Origin: Ramlibacter tataouinensis | GTDB taxonomy: Bacteria > Pseudomonadota > Gammaproteobacteria > Burkholderiales > Burkholderiaceae_C | Length of the DNA stretch: 64,000 bases | Reading direction: 5' to 3' | NCBI RefSeq assembly: GCF_027941915.1 | Contig: NZ_CP116009.1 | Location: forward strand, 1,116,001-1,180,000 | Shown: positions 18,166-24,952 of the stretch, in pieces | How positions within the stretch are numbered: position 1 is the first letter of the stretch | How the letters are laid out: each line of letters begins with the position of its first letter | Notes under the pieces: generated by a model | The model's database searches: none | Told to the model about the DNA's origin: nothing | The model's input: the letters and a program-made list of their open reading frames with translations, nothing else | Position numbers and translations under genes: made by a program

Positions 18166-18735
18166 TCACAGGCGCATGGCCGACTGCACGGCGGGCCAGT
18201 TCACTGACTTCACGAACACGATGGCGTGCAGGACCATGAAAATCCAAGGCACGAGCGACTCGACGTGAGACAGCGGCCGATAAAGCACCGGGTTCGTTCC
18301 ACGATCAACATACTTCCACTCCGCGTCGTACGGGCGGATCGGCAGCCGCTTCTCAATCTCGTGCACCACAGCCCATTTGGCGGTGTTCAGGTTCCGGTAC
18401 GACGTGATGATCACGTACCACAGGTACGTCAGCGCGACTCCTGCGAGCGCAATAAGCCAGTGATGCTCATTCGTGTCCTTGACTGTTAGGTACCCGACGA
18501 AGCCGAAGATCGCTGTGTTCACTGCCAGAAAGTACTGATTCGCCGCCGTCCGTCGCTGGCTGATGCGATCAGCCATTTCCACGTACAGTTTGTACTGATC
18601 GAGCAGGTGGCTGTACCACTTCTCGTTATGCGGGTACTCGGCGCCTTCCTTGACTGGGATTTCGTTCCACAGCGTTTCGAGATCGACCTGTGGCATCACC
18701 GCCCACCATGGATCAAGGTCTTCAGGTTCTCCCAA
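18166..18735 (-). CDS. Three-helix membrane protein (RipA/SLATT-like), second gene of candidate defence module
   Basis: A 189-residue protein with a soluble N-terminal part, an amphipathic stretch around residues 45-62 ending DRISQRRTAANQ, and three predicted membrane helices at about 67-84, 93-112 and 159-177. The segment between helices 2 and 3 is charged and cytosolic in size. The layout recalls RipA-family proteins and the two-helix effectors of nucleotide-signalling defence systems (SLATT), but I cannot assign it firmly. Its start overlaps the end of the TIR-like gene by 40 bases and its stop lies four bases before the DUF4062 gene, so the three are co-transcribed. A membrane-disrupting effector role is inferred. 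Confidence 0.75.
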   Translation of the reverse strand: MGEPEDLDPWWAVMPQVDLETLWNEIPVKEGAEYPHNEKWYSHLLDQYKLYVEMADRISQRRTAANQYFLAVNTAIFGFVGYLTVKDTNEHHWLIALAGVALTYLWYVIITSYRNLNTAKWAVVHEIEKRLPIRPYDAEWKYVDRGTNPVLYRPLSHVESLVPWIFMVLHAIVFVKSVNWPAVQSAMRL

Positions 18736-19085
18736 GTCCAGTTGTACATCTTCTCGTTCTCAGCACCCTTCGGGCGCGTGCAGTCCGCATCCCTGTACCC
18801 CTTCAACAGGAAAAGCGGCTTGCCTAGCTGCTTGGCGATCGAGTACTCGATCGAGACGCCCTTGGCCGTGTGAGTCCTGGTGCCACACAGCACGCAGACC
18901 ACGTCTGCGCGACTGATTCTTCCCCTGACCTTGTCCTGCCAGTCGCCGGTCAGGTGCTCCTTGACCGACGCATCCGCTACGTCGAAAGGCGTGTCATCGT
19001 GCTTCGACTGCCCGATCAGGAATGTCTTGAGGGTCTCGTCGTTGTCGTAGTCAAAGCTGACAAACAGGCGCTTCCTAGTCGGCAT
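18696..19085 (-). CDS. TIR-like (ThsB/DUF1863-type) protein, first gene of candidate defence module
   Basis: A 129-residue single-domain protein. It opens with RKRLFVSFDYDNDE, the first strand and loop of MTH538/ThsB-type TIR-like domains, continues with RISRADVVCVLCGTRTH, and has GVSIEYSIAKQLGKPLFLLK with Glu80 in the position of the TIR catalytic glutamate. Thoeris ThsB proteins of this fold make a nucleotide signal from NAD after phage sensing. No ThsA (SIR2/SLOG) gene is nearby; the partner is a membrane protein plus a DUF4062 protein. GGAGGA precedes the start, and a promoter-like pair lies just upstream. Sampled base composition here is lower in GC than in the surrounding clusters. Confidence 0.8.
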   Translation of the reverse strand: MPTRKRLFVSFDYDNDETLKTFLIGQSKHDDTPFDVADASVKEHLTGDWQDKVRGRISRADVVCVLCGTRTHTAKGVSIEYSIAKQLGKPLFLLKGYRDADCTRPKGAENEKMYNWTWENLKTLIHGGR

Positions 19086-19110
19086 TCCGGTCTCCTCCGA
19101 GGGGGCGCTC

Positions 19111-19138
19111 AGTATATCGGTTAGGGTCTTTCAGCAAA
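19111..19138 (-). promoter_or_regulatory. Putative sigma-70 promoter of the TIR/membrane/DUF4062 operon
   Basis: On the minus strand TTTGCT and TATACT are separated by 16 bases and end about 25 bases before the TIR-like start codon. The minus-10 hexamer differs from consensus at one position. It is the only clear promoter-like pair in front of the module. Confidence 0.45.
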
Positions 19139-19340
19139 GTGGTTTGATTTCCTGGCGTCTCGTCGGAATCTCGTTGATGCGAAGTTGCACTTGAGCCACT
19201 CAACCAACGGGAGGGACAGGCATGGCGAATCTGACCCAACACGTGCCATCGCGCTGATCGAGGAGCTGCTTGACCTGAACGACGCCACGCTACGGAACGA
19301 CCGGTCCCGGGAAGAGGAGTCACTCAAGCTGCACACCTGA
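19125..19340 (+). pseudogene. Possible relic of an unidentified coding sequence
   Basis: A 71-codon frame bounded by TAG and TGA without an ATG or GTG start. Its last 31 codons, from about 19245, read AIALIEELLDLNDATLRNDR and onward to SLKLHT, with third positions almost all G or C, as in real genes here, whereas the first half is less convincing. This would fit the 3' remnant of a lost gene. No family is recognised. Confidence 0.25.
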
Positions 19341-19373
19341 CTGACTGCAAGCAGTCTGAAGCGGTCATTCGCC
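19341..19373 (+). repeat. Dispersed hairpin repeat, copy 2
   Basis: Contains GACTGCAAGCAGTC and AAGCGGTCATTCGCCG. The AGCGGTCATTCG part matches copy 1, and GCCGTCATTCGCCGG in the copy near 23.64 kb is very close. Confidence 0.45.
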
Positions 19374-19423
19374 GACGCTGCATCTGGGTTGAAAGGTTGC
19401 AACCTGCGCAGTAGCCTTTTTAA

Positions 19424-19449
19424 GTCTGCTTTCGACCCAAAGCAGACGC
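19424..19449 (+). repeat. Dispersed hairpin repeat, copy 3 (perfect inverted repeat)
   Basis: GTCTGCTTT and AAAGCAGAC are perfect nine-base inverted arms around CGACCC. This is the cleanest form of the repeat family in the window and would fold into a stable hairpin. Confidence 0.55.
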
Positions 19450-19666
19450 CGGGGGTGGTACGGAGTTGATGCCGGCTTTCCGTGCACGGATCGCCAACAT
19501 GCAGACTGAAAACATGGCAGCTCAGTTGCTCGGTCTGCGATTGGAGCGGGCGACGTCGGTCCCTGAACTCATGTGCATCGTGCACGCCCAGCGGTTCGAG
19601 GGCCTCCATCAGCTTGCGCAACACTGCTATACATTTGTCGGCGGTCCACACCAACCGGGAAATTCC

Positions 19667-20569
19667 ATGTCGACTCAATCCCTCCTCAAAGCCACCGTGG
19701 CGGCACTGGCAGTGGCAGCCAGTGCGCCGCTCTTCGCGCAAGGCACACCCGTCGACGCGGCAGCCTTCGACTCGCTGGTCGCCCAAGGGCCCGTGGCCGA
19801 CGCCGCGACCATCGCGTCGAACAAGTGGGCCAGCAAGATCAAGCAGGCCGGCACGCTGCGCCTGGGCGGCACCCAGACGTCGAACCTGTTCTCGCAACTT
19901 AACGAGAAGGACGGCAAGATCCGTGGGTTCGATGCGGGCCTGGCCCAACTCCTGACGCGCTACATCCTGGGCGACGGGTCCAAGTACAAGTTCACGCAGG
20001 TCACGTCGTCCACCCGCGAGCAGGTTCTCATCAACGACCAGGTGGACATGGTGCTGGCGACGTATTCCATCACCCCCGCTCGTGCGGAGAAGATTTCCTT
20101 CGCCGGGCCGTACTACACCTCCCAGGCGGGGGTGCTGGTCAAGTCGAACAACAAGGCAATCCAGTCCTACAACGATCTCGCCGGCAAGAGGACCGCCACC
20201 CAGGCTGGCTCGACGGGGCCCGCAATCCTGGCGCAATTCGCGCCCAAGGCGGTCGTGCAGGAGTTCCAGACTCACCAGGAAGCCGTCGACGCCCTGCGCC
20301 AAGGACGCGTCGAAGCCTACGTGACCGACTACACGCTGCTGCTCAACGTCCTGAGTCTCGGCTCCGGCGACGCCCAGCTGGCGGGTGCACCCTTCGGTCC
20401 GCAAGACCCCTACGGCGTCGGTCTGCCCAAGGGCTCGGACGGCGTGGCCTTCGTCAATGCCTTCCTGAAGAAGATCGAGGCGGATGGCACCTGGGCCAAG
20501 CTCTGGACGGTGACCATCGGGCAGCGCACCGGCAGCAAGAACGTTCCGACGCCGCCTGCGCTTCCCTGA
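19667..20569 (+). CDS. Polar amino acid ABC transporter substrate-binding protein
   Basis: A 300-residue periplasmic receptor of the glutamate/aspartate (SBP_bac_3) family. The signal peptide is SLLKATVAALAVAASAPLFA. The mature protein shows KWASKIKQAGTLRLGG, DAGLAQLLTRYI, VDMVLATYSITPARAEKISF and PYYTSQAGVLV, which match the ligand cleft strands of this family. An upstream in-frame extension was rejected since the signal peptide fixes the start. Two permease genes follow. Glutamate, aspartate or a similar polar amino acid is the probable ligand. Confidence 0.88.
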   Translation: MSTQSLLKATVAALAVAASAPLFAQGTPVDAAAFDSLVAQGPVADAATIASNKWASKIKQAGTLRLGGTQTSNLFSQLNEKDGKIRGFDAGLAQLLTRYILGDGSKYKFTQVTSSTREQVLINDQVDMVLATYSITPARAEKISFAGPYYTSQAGVLVKSNNKAIQSYNDLAGKRTATQAGSTGPAILAQFAPKAVVQEFQTHQEAVDALRQGRVEAYVTDYTLLLNVLSLGSGDAQLAGAPFGPQDPYGVGLPKGSDGVAFVNAFLKKIEADGTWAKLWTVTIGQRTGSKNVPTPPALP

Positions 20570-20572
20570 CCG

Positions 20573-21235
20573 ATGGCCGGTGCCTCCCGGCTTTTGGCCG
20601 AGTACGGGCCTGCGTTCGGGCAAGCCCTTTTGCTCACCTGGAAGCTCACCGCCCTGTCGTTCGTGGCCGGCTTTGCGCTGGGCATCGTTGTTACGGTGGC
20701 CCGGCTCCTGCCGTTGCGGCCGCTGCGTTTCGTGCTGACCCTCTACGTCGAGGTCTTCCGCAACATCCCGAGCGTTGCGCTGCTGATCTTCATCGTGTTC
20801 GCCCTGCCCGATCTCCAGGTCGTGATCGACTACGAGCCGAGCGTGATCCTGACCTTGGCCCTGGTTGGCTCCGCCTTCACGTCGGACTACCTGCGCACGG
20901 GCATCAACACCGTCGCCGGCGGCCAGGTGGACGCTGCACGAAGCCTGGGCATGAGCCCGATGGTCATCATCTCGTCGATCGTGTTGCCGCAGGCGCTGCG
21001 ATCGGTCGTGCAACCGATGACCTCGCTGCTCATCGCGCTGATGCTGTCGACTTCGTTGGCTTCGCAGGTGCCCCTGCCGGGCCGTGAACTCACGGCGCTG
21101 GTGGCGAAGATCGCGAACGACTCCGCGGCGGGGATTGCCGCGTTCGCGGCGGCCGCCGCGATGTACCTGGTCTCGGCCCTGCTCATCGCCTGGGCGGGCG
21201 CCGCCCTGGACAGGAAAGCGCGGATCCTGCGATGA
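20573..21235 (+). CDS. Amino acid ABC transporter permease (GltJ/HisM family)
   Basis: A 220-residue membrane permease with about five helices. It begins FGQALLLTWKLTALSFVAGF and contains the EAA-like coupling motif near SLGMSPMVIISSIVLPQAL, which contacts the ATPase subunit, plus the EVFRNIPSVALLIF segment. It starts three bases after the receptor stop and its own stop overlaps the start of the second permease (ATGA). The transport ATPase gene is not present in the window. Confidence 0.88.
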   Translation: MAGASRLLAEYGPAFGQALLLTWKLTALSFVAGFALGIVVTVARLLPLRPLRFVLTLYVEVFRNIPSVALLIFIVFALPDLQVVIDYEPSVILTLALVGSAFTSDYLRTGINTVAGGQVDAARSLGMSPMVIISSIVLPQALRSVVQPMTSLLIALMLSTSLASQVPLPGRELTALVAKIANDSAAGIAAFAAAAAMYLVSALLIAWAGAALDRKARILR

Positions 21236-22458
21236 GCCGCGCCCTGGAAGACGTCCTCTTCGGCGACCTGAACCATAAGGCGCAGGCCGTCACACGGGCC
21301 GTGAGCGTGACCGCCGCCGCGGCGCTGCTCCTCCTGGTCGCAGGCATTGTGTACCGCTTCCATGCCGCGGGTCAGTTCGAGGGGCGACTCTGGGAATTCT
21401 TCACCTGGCGGACGACCTGGGCCTTCCTGGGCAAGGGCCTGCTCGGCACGCTGGCCTCGGCGGCAGCGGCGGCGGCCATCGCGCTGGTCTTCGGGCTGGT
21501 GCTGCTGGTCGGCCGTCTGTCGCGGCTGCGGCTCCTGCGCTGGCCGGCCGTGGCGGTCATCGAATTCCTGCGCGGCGTGCCGACCCTGCTGCTCATCTAC
21601 GTGTGTTTCCTGGTCCTTCCGTCCGCCGGAATCAAGTTGAGTGCCTACTGGATGTTGACCTTGCCCGTGGGACTCAGCACTGCAGCTGTCGTGGCCGAGG
21701 TGTACCGCGCCGGCGTGCTCGCCGTTCGCCGCGGGCAGACGGAAGCGGCCCGGGCACTGGGCCTCACCGAAGCACAGACCTTCGCCCATGTCGTCTTTCC
21801 CCAGGCGCTGCGCTACATCGTCCCGGCACTGGTCGCACAACTGGTCATCGTGGTGAAGGACACCACCTTCGGCTACGTCGTCACCTACGGCGAACTGATG
21901 CAGAACGCCAGGGTGCTGATCCTCGACCAGGGTTTGCGGGAAAGAATCACCCGGACGCTCCCAGGCAAACGTGAACGCCAACCGCTCCGGGGGCGTGATC
22001 TCCCGATACTGCCCACTGTGCCAATACTCCTCGCCGCCCGGGGATCGGATGCAGATGCGAAAGAGGCCCCCCGGCCGGAAATCCATCTCGCAGTGGGGCA
22101 TCGAGAAGTCGCGCCCCTCCTCATCGCGTGGCCCCCACCAGTGAGCGAGGTGCTCCGGCGAAGTCCATACCTCGAACGCGAGCAGCCTGGGCACCTTCAC
22201 GACGCGCTCGAGGACCAATGCGAGTTCACTTGCGTGCGGATCGAGTGCTGCGGTCATGGGAGCTCTCCTTCGAGTTCATCTGGAGTTCGTCCAGGTAGGT
22301 GGCCATTCGATCCAAGCTGCCCTCCCAGAACGGGCGGTACTCATCCAGCCAGCCGGCGGCCTGCCCCAGCGGAGCGGCCTCCAGCCGACGCGGCCGCCAC
22401 TGGGAATGACGGGTTTGCACGACTAGCCCGGCGCGCTCGAGCACCTTCAGGTGCTTAG
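21232..22458 (+). CDS. Second amino acid ABC transporter permease, 3'-truncated and reading through into antisense DNA
   Basis: Residues 1 to about 230 are a normal HisM/GltK-type permease: ATAL-type N-terminal helix, EFLRGVPTLLLIYVCFLVLP, the coupling loop ARALGLTEAQTFAHVVFPQA and VVTYGELMQNARVLI. Directly afterwards, at about base 21925, the homology ends. The frame then continues for roughly 178 codons through the opposite strand of the SRPBCC and ArsR genes, giving an arginine- and proline-rich tail unlike any permease. The last helices of the permease are therefore missing. The same point cuts off the convergent SRPBCC gene, so this is a deletion or recombination joint. The product is probably non-functional. 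Confidence 0.7.
   Translation: MSRALEDVLFGDLNHKAQAVTRAVSVTAAAALLLLVAGIVYRFHAAGQFEGRLWEFFTWRTTWAFLGKGLLGTLASAAAAAAIALVFGLVLLVGRLSRLRLLRWPAVAVIEFLRGVPTLLLIYVCFLVLPSAGIKLSAYWMLTLPVGLSTAAVVAEVYRAGVLAVRRGQTEAARALGLTEAQTFAHVVFPQALRYIVPALVAQLVIVVKDTTFGYVVTYGELMQNARVLILDQGLRERITRTLPGKRERQPLRGRDLPILPTVPILLAARGSDADAKEAPRPEIHLAVGHREVAPLLIAWPPPVSEVLRRSPYLEREQPGHLHDALEDQCEFTCVRIECCGHGSSPSSSSGVRPGRWPFDPSCPPRTGGTHPASRRPAPAERPPADAAATGNDGFARLARRARAPSGA
21927..22257 (-). pseudogene. SRPBCC/AHSA1-family protein, 3'-truncated
   Basis: The first 110 residues are a typical AHSA1/START-like domain: RVVKVPRLLAFEVWTSPEHL, AHWWGP, MDFRPGGLFRICIRSP and ITPPERLAFTFAWERPGDSF. The homology stops after FPQTLV, where the rest of the domain (usually another 40-50 residues) should follow. 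The frame then runs on for more than 340 codons antisense to the two permease genes. The start overlaps the ArsR gene by 32 bases, the usual ArsR-SRPBCC gene pair. The break matches that of the permease coming from the other side. Confidence 0.7.
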
Positions 22459-22603
22459 AGATCGAGGGAAGCCGCATGTCGAACGGGGCCGCCAACTCAT
22501 TGACCGTCGCCTCGCCTTGCGCCAGCAGCGCGAGGAGCGCCCGCCGGGTAGGGTCCGCCAGTGCGGCGAAAGTGAGGCTGAGGGGATCGGCAGAAGCTGC
22601 CAT
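22226..22603 (-). CDS. ArsR-family winged-helix regulator
   Basis: A 125-residue repressor. It opens with the family motif LTFAALADPTRRALLALLAQ, followed by EATVNELAAPFDMRLPSISK as the helix-turn-helix and HLKVLERAGLV. The C-terminal cysteine or metal ligands of classical ArsR are not seen, so this belongs to the non-metal group usually paired with an AHSA1 gene, as here. A palindrome lies 19 bases in front of its start and is its probable own operator. Since its partner gene is broken, the regulator may have lost its target. Confidence 0.88.
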   Translation of the reverse strand: MAASADPLSLTFAALADPTRRALLALLAQGEATVNELAAPFDMRLPSISKHLKVLERAGLVVQTRHSQWRPRRLEAAPLGQAAGWLDEYRPFWEGSLDRMATYLDELQMNSKESSHDRSTRSARK

Positions 22604-22621
22604 TGTTTCCTATCTAGCTAA

Positions 22622-22637
22622 TTAGCCGTTAGGCTAA
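22622..22637. promoter_or_regulatory. Probable ArsR operator
   Basis: TTAGCC and GGCTAA are perfect inverted arms around GTTA, within an AT-rich block just upstream of the ArsR start codon. Position and symmetry fit autoregulation. Confidence 0.5.
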
Positions 22638-22690
22638 CTACACTTCGAGCGAATGTCAAGCGGGACACACGGACCCGTTACCGTGTGGCT

Positions 22691-22715
22691 GCTGCTTCTG
22701 GCCGGAAGCAGACGT
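22691..22715 (+). repeat. Dispersed hairpin repeat, copy 4
   Basis: CTGCTTC and GAAGCAG are perfect inverted arms around TGGCCG, followed by ACGTC. Same layout as copy 3. Confidence 0.45.
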
Positions 22716-22754
22716 CTCCCAGTACGGCGCCCGGGGTTACGGCATCATCCCAGG

Positions 22755-23363
22755 ATGAGAACCACGGTCCCCGGTCCAGACGGACTTCCTCGTTGCAGTT
22801 GGTGCGCCGGCGCGTCACTCGACTACGTCGCCTATCATGACCACGAGTGGGGCTTCCCCGTGGCTGAGGACCATCGGCTGTTCGAGAAGGTCAGCCTCGA
22901 GGGATTCCAGTCGGGGTTGAGCTGGCGGACGATCCTCGACAAGCGAGAGAACTTTCGCGCGGCGTTCAAGAGATTCGACTTCCGCGAGGTCGCGAGCTTC
23001 GACGAAGTAGACGTCGGGCGCCTGCTTGCCGATGCAGGCATCGTGCGCCATCGCGGCAAGATCGAAGCCGTGATCAACAACGCGCAACGTGCGTGCGAGC
23101 TGGCCCAGGAGGCGGGCACGCTGGCCGCGTATTTCTGGAGCTTCGAGCCCGCTGCGCATGAACTCGATGCGCATCGCTCCGTGTCGGTCTCGCGGGCTTC
23201 GCGTGACCTGTCCAGGGATCTGAAAAGGCGGGGCTGGAAATTCGTCGGCCCGACCACCATGCATGCCTTCATCCAGGCGATGGGGCTGGTGAATGACCAT
23301 GCTGATGGGTGCGTGACCCGAGCGCAAGTGGAAGAGGCACGCAAGAGGTTCAAACGCCCCTAG
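22755..23363 (+). CDS. tag: DNA-3-methyladenine glycosylase I
   Basis: A 202-residue base-excision enzyme that removes 3-methyladenine from alkylated DNA. The family marks are RCSWCAG at the N-terminus (zinc ligand cysteine), YHDHEWGFPVAEDHRLFEKV, LEGFQSGLSWRTIL, FVGPTTMHAFIQAMGLVNDH and a late cysteine in DGCVTR. The start was chosen at MRTTVPG because the longer frame upstream covers the hairpin repeat. The gene stands alone, divergent from the ArsR gene. Confidence 0.92.
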   Translation: MRTTVPGPDGLPRCSWCAGASLDYVAYHDHEWGFPVAEDHRLFEKVSLEGFQSGLSWRTILDKRENFRAAFKRFDFREVASFDEVDVGRLLADAGIVRHRGKIEAVINNAQRACELAQEAGTLAAYFWSFEPAAHELDAHRSVSVSRASRDLSRDLKRRGWKFVGPTTMHAFIQAMGLVNDHADGCVTRAQVEEARKRFKRP

Positions 23364-23703
23364 TTGATCGCACGTCCCCTCGACGTAATGTCATTTCTGG
23401 CCGGAAGAGGGTGTGGACCGCGTCAGGACGCCCCATTCCCCTTTGCACCTGCTGAGCCTTCGTTGCGACTTCGTGCACTGCCGCCTCAAGCTGCCCTCGG
23501 TTTGCCGAAGATGATCGAAGCGATGGGTCTGATGCAGGGCTGAGGCCCTTCCGACAAGTTTCTGCTGGCGGCCAATGCTGTATGGATCCGCCGAGCCGAC
23601 CACCGGTCAGCGTGTTTCCACACAGCCTCGGCCGAAAGCAGCCGTCATTCGCCGGACGCGCTTCCCCGATGGGCCTGTGGCACGCGCACCAACAGGCCAC
23701 ATC
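23364..23703. other. Non-coding convergent region of 340 bases
   Basis: Lies between the ends of tag and of the J-domain gene. It holds one good copy of the dispersed repeat near 23.64 kb and a weak one near 23.39 kb (CATTTCTGGCCGGAAG). No gene is supported on either strand. Confidence 0.55.
23628..23655 (+). repeat. Dispersed hairpin repeat, copy 5
   Basis: CGGCCGAAAGCAGCCGTCAT followed by TCGCCGG. The GTCATTCGCCG end matches copy 2. Confidence 0.5.
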
Positions 23704-24717
23704 CTAAGGCTTGCGCTGCTCCCGCAGCCAACGCTTCAGGGCCTCCACGTCCCGCAACACCCTGGTCTGGCGACGCAGGAGCAGCAACTCACCCCGTAAC
23801 CTCTGGATTTCCGACGAGATGATCCGATCAGCCTTGCGGGGCTGCAGCCCCGACCCCGGCGCGAGGCCCGCGGCGGCGCGGAATTCGGCTTCGAGCCGCC
23901 GCGTCTCCGACTGCAGGTCCACCAGCTGCTCCTGGAGCACGGTCACGTAGTGCTGCACGCGCCGCCGATCCGCGGCAGCCAGGTGCGCGGCATCGACCTG
24001 TTCGGCCTGCAGCCGGAGTTCCAGCAGGGCCGGCAGGTTTCCTTCGGCGTACGCCCGGTTCGCTTCCTGCATGAGCTCCGTCTTGCGCTCACGCTGCCGC
24101 GCATCCCGCTCGCGGTCTGGGTGCAGTGCGCTCGCGAGCCGGCGATACACGTCGCGCAACGACTGGGACGCGTCCTGCGCCGCCTGCCTGCCCCGCTTCG
24201 AGACAGTGTCTGCACGGCGCGTTGCCGCCCGTTCCGCGCGTTGGGCGGCGGCCGCAGCGGCCTGTCGCTCCCATTCCGGCGCAAGGTCCTCCAGAGGTTC
24301 GTCGTCGCTGGGCGCCCCGTCGGTCTCTGCCTGCTGCCTTGACGGCACGGAAGACGGACCTTCCTCATGTCGGCGCGCGACAGCCGCAATCTCCGCGTCG
24401 TCCTCCACTGCCAGGAGCGCCGCGATGCTTTCGCGAAGCAGCTCCCCCAACTGGGCACGTTCAGCACGCGTTAGACCGGTCTGCAGGCTGGCGTCGTCGA
24501 GCGCGAAAACCCATTGTCGCCAGGCCGCATGTAGCTCTCGGCGAACCGGCTCGATGGCCTGCTGGTAGCGCGCGAGCCTCTCCGTCCACTCGGCGAGTGC
24601 GGCGCGCCACAGCGCGACATCTCGCATCAGGGCATTGAAGCGCGCCTGCTGCATCGCCAGCACGGGATCGGCGGCATCAGGCTGCATGAGCAGCGACTGC
24701 AGGGCGGCATTCGACAT
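23704..24717 (-). CDS. J-domain (DnaJ-like) coiled-coil protein
   Basis: A 337-residue protein. Residues about 185-235 form a J domain: LRDVYRRLASALHPDRERDA, with the HPD tripeptide that stimulates Hsp70 ATPase, and MQEANRAYAEGNLPALLEL. The flanks are long alpha-helical, alanine- and arginine-rich segments likely to form coiled coils, including QRAERAATRRAD before and LQEQLVDLQSETRRLEAEF after the J domain. There is no zinc centre or DnaJ C-terminal domain. It may recruit DnaK to a specific client. It stands alone between unrelated genes. Confidence 0.72.
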   Translation of the reverse strand: MSNAALQSLLMQPDAADPVLAMQQARFNALMRDVALWRAALAEWTERLARYQQAIEPVRRELHAAWRQWVFALDDASLQTGLTRAERAQLGELLRESIAALLAVEDDAEIAAVARRHEEGPSSVPSRQQAETDGAPSDDEPLEDLAPEWERQAAAAAAQRAERAATRRADTVSKRGRQAAQDASQSLRDVYRRLASALHPDRERDARQRERKTELMQEANRAYAEGNLPALLELRLQAEQVDAAHLAAADRRRVQHYVTVLQEQLVDLQSETRRLEAEFRAAAGLAPGSGLQPRKADRIISSEIQRLRGELLLLRRQTRVLRDVEALKRWLREQRKP

Positions 24718-24952
24718 GCACGTATTGTCCGTGGGCCGCTTGCTGGAGGCTACTTCCGGCCATCAGCGGACCCGAGCTGGACGGCCTTGCTCGCCTGGTG
24801 CATCAACGGCCCTAGGCCTGAGCGATCAGCGCCACGCGGGCGAACCGGGCAATGGTGGGCGAAACCGTCGGATTTCTGCGGACTGACGATCAGGACCTGC
24901 CACCGTACGTCGGGGCGACCCACCTCAAGGTCATCCCCGATCCGCGCCGGGT

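Larger units (their letters stand above)
19341..19666. other. Non-coding stretch of about 326 bases with two repeat copies
   Basis: Between the relic and the ABC transporter receptor. It holds two copies of the dispersed hairpin repeat and then about 200 bases without a supported gene; the open frame leading into the receptor has no ribosome site before the true start. Confidence 0.5.

Noticed and set aside
17379-19085. Canonical Thoeris system
   Set aside because: Only the ThsB-type TIR-like protein is present. There is no ThsA with SIR2 and SLOG domains, and the partners are a membrane protein and a DUF4062 protein.
19121-21013. Minus-strand frame of 630 codons opposite the ABC transporter
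   Set aside because: Its composition is that of an antisense frame; the only protein-like feature is the translated hairpin repeat.
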